In this document: piece by piece, positions 31,861-45,460 of the stretch
Layout: every line of letters begins with the position of its first letter
How positions within the stretch are numbered: the stretch's first letter is position 1
Source: Panax quinquefolius
Lineage: Eukaryota > Streptophyta > Magnoliopsida > Apiales > Araliaceae
Assembly (NCBI GenBank): GCA_020205615.1
Contig: CM035162.1
Coordinates: forward strand, 41,778,464-41,842,463
DNA: 64,000 nucleotides
Direction: 5' to 3'
Made by a program: the position numbers and the translations under genes
Notes under the pieces: generated by a model
Database searches by the model: none
The model's input: the letters and a program-made list of their open reading frames with translations, nothing else
Told to the model about the DNA's origin: nothing

Positions 31861-33300
31861 GAAATTTTCGTCCTCGAAATTGGCGTCACGATACACAGTG
31901 TTTGAAAAGGTGAGGATACCTCGCTTTCATTTCCGTTTCAATTCGGTCATTTCCTCTATAGCATGATTCCTCCACAAAACTTTAACTTGTGGTATGACCT
32001 TTCTTAGCGTAGGACATGCTCCTTCCTATCCAAGATCTTGGTGGTACCTCCTCACACGTTAAGTCTTGACTATCTCGTGGGTTCTAATTCGATAACGTGG
32101 TTCGGGTCTTTCACATATTCTGAAATACGGATATATGAAACACATTATGAACACGAGACATACTTGGAGGTACGCAAGTCTATAGGCTACATTTCCTACT
32201 CGGTCGAGAATTTGAAATGGACCGATAAATCGTGGATTGAGCTTTCCTCTCTTCCCAAATCTTGTAACTCCCTTCCATGGAGCAACTTCATGACAATACA
32301 TGATCCCTACATTAAATTCCCGTCCTTTCGATGAAGATCCGCATAACTCTTTTGTCGATCTTGTGCCGTTTGTATATCGTTGTCGAATCATTTGGATCTT
32401 TTCGGTGAGTCATACGTACTAACTTTCGGGTCCCAACAATGTTGCTTCACCCACCTCATCCCAACATATTGGAAGCGACATTTTCATCCATATAATGCTT
32501 GAATGGAGCCACACTATACTTGCACGATAAGCTGCTTTGTTGTTGTAGGAGAATTCCACTGATGGTAAATACTTATCCCAACTACCCTTGAAGTCTAGGA
32601 CACGAGTCTTAATAGATCTTGAGAGTTTGAATAGTCCTCTCGATTGTAAAAGGTGGTTTGGGGATGGTATGCGAACTAAATCGTAAATCCGTGCCCATAG
32701 CTTTTTGCAAGCTAACCCAAAATCTTGAAGTGAATCTTGGGTCACGATCCGAAACTATGGATCTGGGCATGCCATACAACCTCACAATCTCATTTCACGT
32801 ACATACTAGCAAGGCGTTCAAGGAATAAGTCTCCGTGTCGGCAAGAAATGAAAGCGGACTTGGTTAATCTATCAACAATAACCCAAATAGCATTGATGCC
32901 TTGAGAAGCCGTAGGAAGACCATGCTTGAAATCCATAGTAATGTGTTCTCACTTCCATTCAAGAATCTCAAGTGGTTGCAGCGGACCCTTAGGTACAAGA
33001 TGCTCGCCTTTTTACGTTGACAAGTTAAACACATCGAGATAAACTTTGCAATCTCTCTCTTCATATTGTTCCACCAAAATGTATGTGAAGATCACGATAC
33101 ATTTTAGTACTTCGAGGATGGATTGCAAATGGCGTATTGTGTGCCTCCATCATAATCTTGTACTTCAAATCGAGTCGTTAGGAACACAAAGTCTAGAGTG
33201 GACTCGAAGTATTCCTTCTTCATCAATTCTCGCTTAGGAATAGCTCCTTCTTGTACTTTCTTCTTCATTCATCGCATCATTTCAAGATTCGGTGGCTTGC
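31861..33300 (-). pseudogene. Element A integrase with chromodomain-like tail, frameshifted
   Basis: Pieces in order on the minus strand: MKREIAKFISMCLTCQR (zinc finger end, near 33064), SWDKYLPSVEFSYNN (near 32590), LNPRFIGPFQILDRVGNVAY (near 32230), then the Tekay-type tail. At least four frame changes separate them. This enzyme normally inserts the cDNA, and the chromodomain tail can steer insertion to heterochromatin. Confidence 0.75.
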
Positions 33301-34520
33301 AAGCGACCTTAACTTTTCTATTAAAGTTGGCTCTGTCGTATACTTGACATCATCATCGCTTTTCGTTCGCATATGATCTTCTACTCAGCGCGTCACTACC
33401 ACGTTAAGCTTTTACGGGATGGTATTGAATAGTGTGGTCGTAGTCTTTCAATAGCTCGAGCCAGCGTCATTTGCCGCGTGTTGAGTTCTTTTTTTGAGTG
33501 AAGAAATATTTAAGGCTTTTATGGTGCGAATATATCTCCACTTTCTCCCCATATAGATAGTGCCTCCATATTTTTTTAGCGAAAAGCATTGCTTTGCTTG
33601 ACTCTAGATCATGAGTAGGATAATTCCTCTCATACTCTTTAAGTTGTCATGAGGCATAGGCTATGACTTTCCCACGTTGCATGAGAACACATCCTAACCC
33701 TTTGCGAAGCATCATTTGTAGATAACAAATCCATCCAGAACCGGATGGTATTGTTAGAAACAGTCTTAGAAATAAGTCTCCTCTTAAGCTCTTGGAAACT
33801 TTTCTCGCATTCTTCGCTCCAAGCGAATTTTGTATCCTTAGAGTTATTTGAGTTAATGGAGTAGCGATTCGAGAAAACCCTTCCACGAATCTCCGATAAT
33901 AACCCGGCTAAGCCCAAAAAGCTTCGTACTTGATCAAACTTGGTTGCTCCAACTTTGTATTGCTTCAATCTTGGCGGATCAATGAGATACTCCATGTTTC
34001 GACACCACGTGCCCAAGGAATGCTACTTCCTCAAGCGAACTTCGCATTTCTTCAATTTGGCATATAGTTGGTTTTCACGAAGCCTTTGGAGTACCGACTT
34101 CAAATGGTGCTCATGATCTTCACGACTTTTGGAATATATAAGGATGTCATCAATAAAAACAACAACAAATTGATCAAATATTCCTTGAATACTTGGTTCA
34201 TCATATCCATGAAAGCCGCAGGAGCATTAGTTAGTCAGAAAGACATGACTAAGAATTCATAATGCCCATCGGAGTTACGAAGGCGGTCTTTGGAATATCC
34301 CGAGTTCTAATCTTGATTTGATGATATCGAGCGAAGATCGATTTTTGAAAAGAATTGTGCCCCTTGCAATTTGGTCAAACAAGTCATCAATACGAGGTGA
34401 GGATACCTATTCTTGATGGTGACATGGTTCGATTCAGATAGTCAATACTGAAATCGCATACTCCGTCTTTCTTCTTTACAAATAAAGCAGGAGCACCCCG
34501 AGGAGATGTCTTGGGGCCGA
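33301..34520 (-). pseudogene. Element A reverse transcriptase / RNase H, frameshifted
   Basis: Pieces: the FIDD catalytic region near 34146-34165, RSFLGLAG (near 33935), [20 protein letters not shown] (near 33810) and the RNase H start with SGSGW (near 33740). Frame breaks occur within and between them. Confidence 0.75.
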
Positions 34521-35180
34521 ATGAAACCGATGTCCAACAATTCTGTAGTTGGACCTTTAACTCTGAAGTTCAATAGGAGCCATTCGATATGGGGTTTTAG
34601 AAATGGGCTTTGTACCGAGTTCAAGATCAATAAAGAATTCAACTTCACGTTACGGGGTAGGGCAAGGAAGTTCTTGAAATCGTCGGGAAAGTCGATAACA
34701 ACGGGAATATTATTCAAATTTGGCGTGTCTTTATTCAAATCCATAACATGGGCTAAGAAAGCTTGACATCAGTTTTTCAATAAGCGAATAGCTTTATGAT
34801 TAGATATGATAGTGATTGATTTTAATGGTTTAGTTGCTTGAATTCGTACAACGGGTTGGTTAGGAATATGAAAACTAACAACCTTACGAAAACAATCAAT
34901 TTTGGCATGATGAGTAGTTAACCAATCAATCCCTAAAATCACATCAAAAGCAAGTATCTTTAAAGAGATAAGGTTGACAGGTAAGGTAATGGTGCCAACT
35001 TGAATCGAAACAAGATTTATAAATAGTGGATGTGATGAAAGTTTCTCTAGCGGAGTTTCACGAGATAGGTCAAAGTCTAATTTCTCAGAAGTCAAGTTTA
35101 AGCGTTGAGCACATCGGGAGAGATAAATGAATGGGTAGCACCGGTATCAAGTAAGGTATAAACTTTGAGAATTTATAAAT
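34521..35180 (-). pseudogene. Element A protease and RT start, frameshifted
   Basis: A 108-residue frame (35095-34769) reads SEKLDFDLSRETPLEKLSSH and LAFDVILGIDWLTTHHAKID, the C-terminal half of the retropepsin-like protease, which ends in ILGIDWL. The DTGS active-site part lies upstream in another frame (about 35110-35150). A frame at 34744-34442 continues into the RT start (PHIEW). Confidence 0.75.
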
Positions 35181-36200
35181 AGCTTACCGTGATCACCTCG
35201 TTTGGGTTCCTCGCATTATGACCGGTCACAACAAACGCTCTTCCGAATCGTTGACTTTGACTTTTACAGAACGATCTTTTGAGTCACCGTCCCCCATTGA
35301 ACTAGGTTTCGCATTCTTGTCTGATCTCGGCGATATGTCCTTCCTTTCCACAATTATAGCATACCTTGAGCTGTTGTGGGCGGTTTGGTGATATGTCCCT
35401 CTTTTCGCATTTGTAGCATATAATGGGTGGTCGTTCTCCTCCCTTAGAACCGATTCTTGCCAACCTTTATCGTCTTCACATAGTCGTTGTTAAATCTCCT
35501 CTTTTAAAAATCTCCTCGACTCGCTTCTTACATTTTCATGGCCATGATTACCACGGAGTGGTAACCATTTTGTCCGTCTGTTTCTTTCTCATTTGGTTAT
35601 CATTATTACATTGATTGCTATCTACGAGTGCGATCTGGTTATGGTCCCTCGGTTGGTAGTACTCGTTATCTCGCTCTAACAATTGAGCCACATTTACAAC
35701 ATCCGAATAAAGAGAAAATTTATGAGAAATGAGATCTTGGCGTATCGGGTTTTAAACCTCTAAGAAACATCGCGTCATCGTTCCTCATTCTCCACCAAAT
35801 GAGGTGCTGAGCTGGATAACTCTGCAAACTTTGCCTCGTCTTTGAGACACCGTCGTGTTGTTTTGTTCAATCGATGAACTCCACTTCCTTCGTATAGCGA
35901 ACACTTTCGGGAAAGTATTTGTCATTAAATAGCTTTCTGAAAGCGTCTCCCAAGACATCTTTGAGTCTTAATTTGGATGGAGTGCGCTTCTGAGACTCCC
36001 ACCGATGATGTCGCCTCGCCACGGAACATAAAGGTGGCGAATGGAACCTTCTGTTCCTCCGTGCATCCCAAGACATCGAATATCTTGGTAATTTGTTTGA
36101 CCCGTGTTTCGCCCATGATCGGATCTGGCTTTCCCTTAAATTACGGTGGTCCCGACTCTTTGAAGCGCTTGGTTTGTGACAACCCGTGAATTGCTATCAT
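35181..36200 (-). pseudogene. Element A gag with zinc knuckle, frameshifted
   Basis: CYNCGKEGHIAE is readable near 35380-35345. The gag core is split between two overlapping frames, 36116-35925 (VKQITKIFDVLGCTEEQKVP) and 36076-35867 (FNDKYFPESVRYTKEVEFID). Intact gag forms the virus-like particle. Confidence 0.75.
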
Positions 36201-36570
36201 TTCCTCTGTATTTTGAACACGAGTCTCCTAAATGCGATTTTGCATGAGCTGCAAAAAAACTTCTAAACATCCCTCGTTCATCATCTGCTTTCGATGGTGT
36301 TGTTCACGGGAGGAACATTGCCCGACTATTGCACGTTCTCCTCGTTGGTGAGTCTGAGGCATCTCCACGGTCTCATTTCCATTGTTAATATTCTCGATTC
36401 GACATTCTCAAATCTTCGTCGTAAAACAAGGGTTAATTAAGGAAATCAATATATCACATAATATCCTATATCTTGACCAACTAACAAATAAGCTTAGGTA
36501 GGACACACTAGCGAAGGATTTACTCGTCTCTCCCCTCTAGTTCTATTCCCGATCTCACTTGGAGATCATA

Positions 36571-36589
36571 TCCTAAGCTTTGATACCAA
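36571..36589 (-). other. Primer-binding site of element A
   Basis: TTGGTATCAAAGCTTAGGA on the minus strand, two bases after the 5' LTR end. It resembles the initiator-Met-tRNA site TGGTATCAGAGC. Confidence 0.8.
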
Positions 36590-36591
36590 TT

Positions 36592-39500
36592 TGTGGCGCC
36601 CCAAAATAGGTATACATCACCTATTACGAGTTGTCAATACATGATGCGAAACAACTAAAACTTTATTATTACATTGCAAGTAAAGCGTGAGTTTGAATAC
36701 AAATATTATCTTCAGACAATATCTATACTCAAATAAATCCTCATCACATTTATTGATACATTATTTTACAAAAATGGTGAGGACTACTAAACAATCCTTT
36801 CTAAAACCTTCATTCCATACCCCAGGCTGCGTACTCCATTTATATTCTCGCCTCACGAGAAAAATGGAACAAAAAGGAAAAGGGTGAGCTCAACTAGCTC
36901 GATAAAGAATATTATGACTAAGATAATATACAACAAATTATCGTTAGTCTTCAACGAGGAAAAATATAATAGAATCTGATAGACAACAAATTTTAAATCA
37001 ATATTAGCGTGAAATAATAATTCATTAGAAGAGTTAAGTAGAGAATGCAAACTACTATCTTTATGTATGAATTTAAAAGTTCATCGTCTATCTTTTATCC
37101 TGTAACATCAATCGATATACATACGGAATCAAATATTCATCTTTGCACTACTGAGGCCAAAGATATTCATCGATTAAGTCATATTCATTTAAACACTGTT
37201 CATCTTTTGCACTCTGGGCCAAAGATATTCTTGAGAAATCATTCATCTTTGCACTACTGGGCCGAAGATATTCTTAAGAAATCATTCATCTTTGCACTAC
37301 TGGCCGAAGATATTCCATAATATCATCATTTAAGGCGAGGATGATGAAAAATTTTTTTTTTAAAGCGAATCCGATTGAAACAAAATGACAAGGATTAAGG
37401 ATTAAGGATTAGTACTTGGTTTTATCCACGTCCAAAAATACCTCAAAAATAATCGTAGTGGTGTAAAATTCAAGAATGATCAAAACATGGATACATCTGA
37501 TCGAGTTAGTATCCGAATAGATGTTTTAGACGAAAAGAAGAAATTTTATTTTTCGATTGATAATGCAAGTATATCGTGAATAGTGTCATATATCGTGAAT
37601 AGTCTTGTATATCGTGAATAGTAACTCAGAGCACCAAAAGATAGAAATTCCACAAAAACATCTTCACGCTTCATGAATAGTACTCGTGAATAGTAACTTC
37701 GTGAATAGTAACTCATGAATAGTAACTTCGTGAATAGTAACTCATGAATAGTAACCCATGAATAGTAACCCAGACATGAAAAAGTTCCAAATTTGATAAA
37801 ACTTCAGATCAACATTTCAATTATAATGATATTGAAGAAATAATATCATTCTGAAAAAAATAATATCCCTTACCTCGAAGATCGATTACTTCAGCTAGAA
37901 TCTAGGGTATAGTCTTTGAAGGAACTTGCTTGCAGTCTAGCAATACTCAAAGTATACTCAAAATACTCACAAGAATCGCTCGATAATATAGAGAGAAAAC
38001 TTGATTTACGGTGTGATTTTCAATTCTAACCTAAGCACCTATTTATAGGAAATTGCTTAGAACACCAAAGCGAAAATTTAATATATTAATAATATTATTT
38101 TTCCACATCTTCCCTCGCACACCATCAGCTGAAATCAACCACTAACACATGTCCCATAAGTGACAAAAACGTTTTTCATGCAAAAGTTACTTAAAACTCC
38201 AAAAAATGATAATCAATTAATCCGGAACTTCAATAATTCATAATAAATAGCCCTTTCATCAGAAAATTCGAATCTCGCGAGTTTTTATAGGAAATTCAAT
38301 TCTCTACAACTTTGCGGAAGAAAGTTTTTCAAATTCCAAATAGAAATTGGACAAGAAATCCACAAGCAGGCGATTTTACAATTTATAATCAAATTTCGGA
38401 TCGATAAATGGGGTCCAGAGCATGTTTAACATGTTTTAAACATTTATTGCAACAAAAATACTCTTCCTCCTCTTATACTCATATATCCCCATTCGTTGTA
38501 AAAATATCACCAATTAATATATTATTAAAATAATATATTTAAATGAATATTTTATCGAGAAAAAGATAAAATATTAATTTTCAACAATTGTCATTTTAAA
38601 ATTTTCTCCATCTATATCCACATAAAATCAATATTTTCCTCATCATATAAATCAATAATTAATTATTCACAAATAATATTACGAGAATCCTGATATTGAT
38701 GACCAGAGCGGTTCAGGAAGAGGGGGCTTTCGATAAAATTTCTTCTTCTTGGTATGCAATTAGGTGACCAAACCTCTCCTTAGAAAGAACTTTCTAGACA
38801 TTGCCAATAATGTTATCTAATAATATTATTAGGATAATATGAATTATTGCTTCGATAATGAAAAATCTTGTGTAATGACAATTATTGAAACAACAACAAT
38901 ATAAAATATCAGCCTTGACAATTATTAACTTTCGATAAAATCTTTGAGCGATAATTGCGTAACCATTATTGAGTAGTGCCCTCTTACGTAAGAATCAATA
39001 ATTGTGCAATCTGGTGTCTCTTCTTGTTCAACAATGGCGTATTAGTGTGTTTAACCACCGGGTATTCAAGCGGTGATACTTGGTAACAACTTCGTAGTTA
39101 TTTAAAAACAACTTATATTTGTCGTTTTCTTCATCAATCGCTTTTCAGTTATGGGGCCCACACACATTTTGCTTGGTAAATACGAATATTCCAAAGCGAT
39201 CACGAATATTCCACGACCAAACGAATATTCCCGACAATAATGAATATTTTATAACCACTTGCTTATTTTGAAATATTTGCGTATTTAACCCTTAACTATC
39301 CACATTAATCAAATCAACCCTTACTATTTCAAAATAATAAATAAAGGAAATTCCTTTTTATTTAAAAATCAATTTTAACCTACTTTTTGAATCAAACACC
39401 TCTTAAAATTTATAACAAATCATTCGTTCATTTTAACGGTTCAAAATTTGTAGACATATACTCAACTTATATATGTATAACATATCAAAAAATCATAGCG

Positions 39501-40436
39501 ATCCAGCGGTCGGATTAAAAATTATAACTCACGCAATATATATCGTAAAAATCTTTCGATTTGATTTTTAATACCTCCATTCACAAAAAAATCTTGATAA
39601 AACACCTCAACATTAAATCCTTCAATTATAACCACATATAATAAATCCATCATTTATATCCATATCAAATAAATATTTTCTTATCATATAAATTAATAAT
39701 TAATTATTCCCAAATAATATTACGAGAATCACATTTATAATGACGAAGTTGTTCCCAGGAAGAGGGGCTTTCAATAAGGATCTCTCCTTCTTGGCGCAAT
39801 TAGGTGACCAAACCTCTCCTCGATGAGAACTTTCTAGACATTGCCAATAATCTTTATCTAATAATATTATTCAAATAATATGAATTATTGATCGATAATG
39901 GAGATAATGTGCGGTGACAATTATTGAACAACAATAATATAAAATATCAACGCAGCAATTATTGAATCAATAAAATAAAATATTGAGCAAGTAACTCTTG
40001 TGAAAATTATTAAGTAGTGCCTTCTTACGTAAGGATCAATAATTCAACAAATGCATGCAATACGGTGTACTCTTTGTGCGACCGCGTATTCACGTATTTT
40101 AACCATCGGGTATTCCAACGAGTCTTACTTGGTAACAATTCTGGCCGTTATTTTTAAACAACTTATATTTGTCGTTTTCCTCATCCAATCGCTTTTTAGT
40201 TATGGGAATACATGGCACTCTGGCATCGTAAATACGAATATTCCCCAAGCGATGCGAATATTCCACGACCAAACGAATATTCCCAAAGCAATAATGAATA
40301 TTTTATAACCACTTGCTTATTTTGAAATATTTGCGTATTTAACCCCTAACTATCACATTAATCAAATCAACCCTTACTTATTTCAAAATAATAAATAGAA
40401 AATTAAATTTCATTAATAATAAGTTGGGGTCTTACA
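36592..40436 (-). mobile_element. 5' LTR of element A, composite, 3845 bp
   Basis: 36592-39368 matches the 3' LTR of A. 39369-40436 matches instead the last 1.07 kb of the LTR of element D (about 56262-57334). The switch occurs at AAAATCAATT, a string shared by the two sources. Between 40437 and 40727 lie a second polypurine tract and integrase-tail sequence, so this LTR could equally be the 3' LTR of another, mostly lost element. TATAAATA (minus) at 38040-38047. Confidence 0.8.
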
Positions 40437-40727
40437 ACCTCCCTCCTTATGAAATTTCGTCCTCGAAATTGGCGTACGTACACAGTATTTGAAAAGGTGA
40501 GGATACCTCGCTTTCATTTCCGTTTCAATTCCCGGTCATTTCCTCTATAGCATGATTCTTCCACAAAACTTTAACTTGTGGTATGACCTTTCTTGGCGTG
40601 GGACATGCTCATTCTATCCAAAATCTTGATGGTACCTCCTCATACATTAAGTCTTGGCTATCTCGTCCGGTTCTAACTCTATATATCGTGGTTGGGTCTT
40701 TCACATGGTTATTTCTGAAATATTTGG
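40437..40727 (-). mobile_element. Gypsy internal remnant: polypurine tract and integrase tail
   Basis: ACCTCCCTCCTTAT and the following 280 bases match 31847-32130 of element A closely (CATTTCCGTTTCAATTC, TCTTTCACAT). It stops within the integrase tail and joins an LTR fragment in the opposite orientation. Confidence 0.75.
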
Positions 40728-40917
40728 AATTTTTAAATAAAAGGTCCCAAATTTCCACCTATTTATTATTTTGAAATAGTAAGGGTTGATTTGATTAATG
40801 TGGATAGTTAAGGGGTTAAACATAATAAATCTTCAAAAAATAAGCAAGTGGTTATAAAATATTCATTGTAACCCAAAATCTTGGGAATATCACGATCCAG
40901 AAACGTTTGGATACTGG
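40728..40917 (+). mobile_element. Short LTR fragment, opposite orientation
   Basis: Contains TTTTTAAATAAAAGG, CTATTTATTATTTTGAAATA and GATTAATGTGGATAGTTAAG, the first 190 bases of the C-type LTR without its TGTAAGACC start. It ends where the full LTR of C begins. Confidence 0.7.
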
Positions 40918-43648
40918 TGTAAGACCAAAATTTTTAAATCAAAAGGAATTTCCTTTATTTATTATTTTGAAATATTGATTTGATTTGATTAATGTGGATA
41001 GTTAAGGGTTAAATATGCAAATAATAGTGGTTATAAAATATTCATTATTATGGGGAATATTCGTTGTGTGGAAGCGAATATTTGGATGACCATATGTGAA
41101 AAGCGATTGATTGGATGAAAGCGACGAATATAAGTTGTTTTTAAAAATAGCTTGGCGTAGTTATTCACAGATTATCTTGTTGTGGAATACCCGGTGGTTA
41201 AAAAAACTGTCTGGCGTTGTTGAGCGATGGCTTTGCGGTATTGCACCAATTATTGATTCTTACGTGAAGGCTTTACTCGATAATGGTTACGATAATTCTC
41301 TTATTCGATATTTTATTGAGTTAATAATTCTTTGCGTTGATATTTTATATTCTTTGTTGTTTGATAATTGTCATTACGGTATTTTTCATTATCGAAGCAA
41401 TAATTCATATTATCTGAATAATATTATTAGATAACATTATTGGCAATGTCTAGAAAGTTACATCTAAGGAGAGGTTTGGTCACCTAATTAATTGCGATGA
41501 AGAAGAAATTCTTATTGGAAAGCCCCCTCTTTCTGAGGCTGCACGGTTGTCGATATTGTGATTACGTAATATTATTTGTGAATAATTAATTATTGATTTA
41601 TATGATGAGGAAAATATTGATTTTATGTGGATATAGATGGAAAATTTTTAAAATGACAATTGTTGAAAATTAATATTTTATCTTTTACGATAAAATAATT
41701 CATTTAAATATATTATTATATTTTAATAATATAATAATGGTGATATTTTACAAGCGAATGTGGGATATATGAGTATCTGAGGAGGAAGAGTATTTTTGTT
41801 GCAATAAATGTTTAAAACATGTTAAACATGTCGGTGGACCCCATTTATTATTTGAAATTTGATTATAGCTTTGTAAAATCGCTTGGTTTGTGGATTTTGG
41901 TCAATTTCTATTTGGAATTTGGAAAAACTTTCTTACTGCAAAGTTGTAGAGAATTGAATTTCCTATAAAAACTCTTGAGATTTGAATTTTCTGATGAAAG
42001 GGCTATTTATTATGAATTATTGAAGTTTAGGATTAATTGATTATCATTTTTTGGAGTTTTAAATAACTTTAAAATTGAAAAACGTTTTTTTGTCACTTAT
42101 GGGACATGTGTTAGTGGTTGATTTCAGCTGATGATGGTGTGCGTAGGAAGATGTGGAAAAATAATATTATTAATATATTAAATTTTACGCTTTGGTGTTC
42201 TAGCGATTTCTATAAATAGGGTCTTGGGTTAGAATTGAAAATCACACGAGAAGCTGAAGTTTTCTCTCTATATTATCGGCGTATTCTTGTGAGTATTTTG
42301 AGTATACTTTGAGTATTGCTAGGCGGTGCAAGTTCCTTGACTTTATACGGTATTTATTTAGAAATCTTGATCTTTCGAGGTAAGGGATATTATTTTTTTC
42401 GTAATGATATTATTTCTTGATATCATTATCTTTGAAATATTGATCTGAAGTTTTTATCAAATTTGGAACTTTTTCATGTCGGGGTTACTATTCATGAGTT
42501 CTTATTCATGAGTTCTTATTCACGAGTTTCTTATTCATGATTCTTATTCACGATTCTTATTCACGAGTACTATTAATGAAGCGTGAAGATGTTTTTGTGG
42601 AATTTCTATCTTTTGGTGTCGGAGTTACTATTCACGTATCGGCCTTTATTCACGTATCTGACACTATTCACGTATCTGGTACTATTCATAGAAAAATAAA
42701 ATTTCTTCTTTTTCGTCAAAACATCTAATGCGGATACTAACTTTGATTGTATCCATGTTTTGATCATTCTTGAATTTTACACCACTATGATTATTTTTGA
42801 GGTATTTTTGGGCGTGGATAAAACCAAGTACGAATCCTTAATCCTTAATCCTTGTCATTTTGTTTCCTTTGGATTCGTTTCTTTAAAAAAAAATATTTTT
42901 CATCATCCTCAGTCTTAAATGATGATATTATGGAATATCTTTGGCCTGTAGTGCAAAGATGAATGATTTCTTAAGAATATCTTTGGCTTGTAGTGCAAAG
43001 ATGAATGATTTCTGAAGAAGAATATCTTTGGCCGTAGTCAAAGATGAGCAGTGTTTAAATGAACATGACCCGGTGATGAATATCTTTGGCACTGTAGTGC
43101 AAAGATGAATATTTGATTCGGATGTATATTGATTGATGTTACGGGGATAAAAGATGAGCGATGAACTTTTAAATTCATACATAGAAGATAGTAGTTTGCA
43201 TTCTCTACTTAACTCTTCTAATGAATTATTATTTCATTGCGAATATTGATTTAAAATTTGTTGTCTATTGTATTCTATTATATTTTTCCTGTTGAAGACT
43301 AACGATAATTTGTTGTATATTATCTTAGTCGTAATATTCTTCTTGAGCTAGTTGAGCTCACCCTTTTCCTTTTGTTCCATTTTTTTTCTCGGGAGGCGAG
43401 AATATAGCGATGCAGTCGGGGTATGGAATGAAGGTTTTAGAAAGGATTGTTTAGTAGTCCTCACCATTTTGTAAAATAATGTATCGATAAATGTGATGAG
43501 GATTTATTTGAGTATAGATATTATCAGAAGATAATATTTGTATTCAAACTCACAGTTTCTTGTTGTAATAATAAAGTTGTAGTTGTTTACATACCATGTA
43601 TTATTGATTTCGGAATAGGTGATGTATACCTATTTTGGGGCGTCATGA
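40918..43648 (+). mobile_element. 5' LTR of Gypsy element C
   Basis: Starts TGTAAGACCAAAATTTTTAAA and ends near GGGGCGTCATG. The terminal dinucleotide is changed from CA. It carries a GTGAATAGT-type array (42480-42690, complement strand), the CAAAGATGAATGATTTC array (42928-43105) and TATAAATA at 42211-42218. Confidence 0.85.
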
Positions 43649-43650
43649 GT

Positions 43651-43668
43651 TAGTATCGAGCTTAGGGA
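43651..43668 (+). other. Primer-binding site of element C, degenerate
   Basis: TTAGTATCGAGCTTAGGG, one of several variants of the TTGGTATC... site in this family. Confidence 0.65.
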
Positions 43669-43849
43669 TATGATCTCTGGCGGAGATCGGGGAATAGAAC
43701 TAGGAGGAGAGGCGAGTAAATCCTTAGCTAGTGTGTCCTACTAAGCTTATTTGTTAGTTGGTCGATATATAGGGATATTATGTGATATATTGATTTCCTT
43801 AATTAACCCTTGTTTTATAGCGATATTTGAGAATGTCATTGAGAATATT

Positions 43850-44900
43850 AACAATGGAAATGAGGCCAAGTGGAGATGCTGTACTCACCAGCGAGGAGAG
43901 CGTGCTTGGTGGCAATGTTCCTCCCATGAACAACACCATTGAAGCGAGATGATGAGCGAGGGATGTTTAGAAGTTTTTTGCGATTCATGCAAAAATCGAG
44001 ACGAGGAGACTTCGTGTTCAAAATCTGAGGAGGAAATGATAGCAATTCACGGGTTATCACACCCAAGCGATTCGAAGAGTTGGGACCACGAATTTAAGGA
44101 AAGCGGATCCGATCATGGCGGAAACATGGGTCAAACAAATTACCAAGATATTCGATGTCTTGGGATGCGGAGAACAGAAGGTTCCATTCGCCACCTTTAT
44201 GTAAAGTGGCGAGGCGGACTCTTTGGGGAGATGCGTGAAGCGTACCCATCGGTACTTTTCGGCATGTCTTGGGAGGCGTTTGAAGCTATTTAATGACAAA
44301 TACTTTCACGAAAGTGTTCGTCGTATGAAGGAAGTGGAGTTCATCAGTTGGAACAAAACAACATGGCGGTGTCTCGATGCGAGGCAAAGTTTGCGAGTTA
44401 TCGAGTTTGCACCTCATTTGGTGGAGAATGAGAGCGTATGGCGGATGTTTCTTAGAGGTTTGAAACCGGCGTCGTCGGTATCTCATTTCTCATAAATTTT
44501 CTCTCTATTAGGATGTTGTAAGTGAGGGCTCAATTATTAGGCGAGATAACGAAATACAGTGTTGAGGACCATAACGAGGATCGTGCGAGAGATAGCGATC
44601 AATGAATAATAATAATAACGGCGGAGAAAAGAAAGCAGGACAAAAATGGTAACCACTCTGGTGGTAATCATAGCCATGAAAATAGAAGAAGCGAGTCGGG
44701 AGGAGATTTTTAAAAGGAGATTTAACAACGACCATATGAAGGCAGCGGTCGTGCAAGCTGGTTCTAAGGGAGGAGAAGCGACCACCGGTCGTATCTTCTA
44801 AATCGGAAAAGAGGACATATCGGTCAAGCGCCCTACGATTCAAGGTATGCTATAATTGTGGAAAGGAAGGACATATCGCTCGAGATTATGCGATGCGAAA
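43850..44900 (+). pseudogene. Element C gag with zinc knuckle, frameshifted
   Basis: Gag core text is spread over several frames (near 44125-44165 and 44290-44345), and CYNCGKEGHIARD is readable at about 44848-44890. The second zinc-knuckle cysteine is lost (IARDYA). Confidence 0.7.
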
Positions 44901-44909
44901 CCTAGTTCG

Positions 44910-45460
44910 GTGGGACGGTGACTCAAAAACATATCCCGAGAAAAGTCGAAAGTCAGCGATTAGGGAAGGCGTTTGTTGTGGTGGTCATAATCGAGGAGAA
45001 CCCAAGCGAGGTGATCACGGGTAAGCTATTTATAAATTCTTGCGAAGTTTATACCTTACTTGATACGGTGCTACCCATTCATTTATCTCTCTCTGCATGT
45101 GCTCAGCGTTTAAACTTGACTCAGGAGAAATTAGACTTTGACTATCTGTGGAAACTCAGTTAGGAGAAACTTTCATCACATCCCTTTATTTATAAATCTT
45201 GTTTGATTCAAGTTGGCACCATTACCTTACATTGACCTTATCTCTTTAAAGATACTTGCTTTTGATGTGATTTTAGGGATTGATTGGTTAACTACTCATC
45301 ATACCAAAATTGATTGTTTTTCGTAAGGTTGTTAGTTTTCATATTCTAACTTGACTTTGTTATGCGAATTCAAGCAACTAAACCATTAAAATCAATCATT
45401 ATCATATCTAATCATAAAGCTATTCGTTTATTGAAAAAGCGGATGTCAAGCTTTCTTAGC
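44910..45460 (+). pseudogene. Element C protease, frameshifted
   Basis: KLFINSCEVYTLLDTV, in which the DTGS active site reads DTV, then PIHLSLSACAQRLNLTQEKLD. Then AFDVILGIDWLTTH (near 45255-45300) in another frame. The altered active site makes it inactive. Confidence 0.7.

Larger units (their letters stand above)
29065..40436 (-). mobile_element. Gypsy element A, Tekay-like, both LTRs present, coding region broken
   Basis: Minus-strand order: 5' LTR 40436-36592, primer site, gag, zinc knuckle, protease, RT, RNase H, integrase, chromodomain-like tail, polypurine tract, 3' LTR 31846-29065. The RT-before-integrase order marks Gypsy. The tail after integrase and the long LTRs fit the Tekay/Del chromoviruses. 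The LTRs differ in length (2782 against 3845 bp). Flanks (GTTCA left, ACCTC right) are not a duplication, so the element has been rearranged since insertion. Confidence 0.85.

Noticed and set aside
41111..41434. 107-residue plus-strand frame and its near copy at 48657-48845
   Set aside because: Both lie in the U3 part of the two LTRs of element C. The similarity reflects LTR duplication, not a protein gene.
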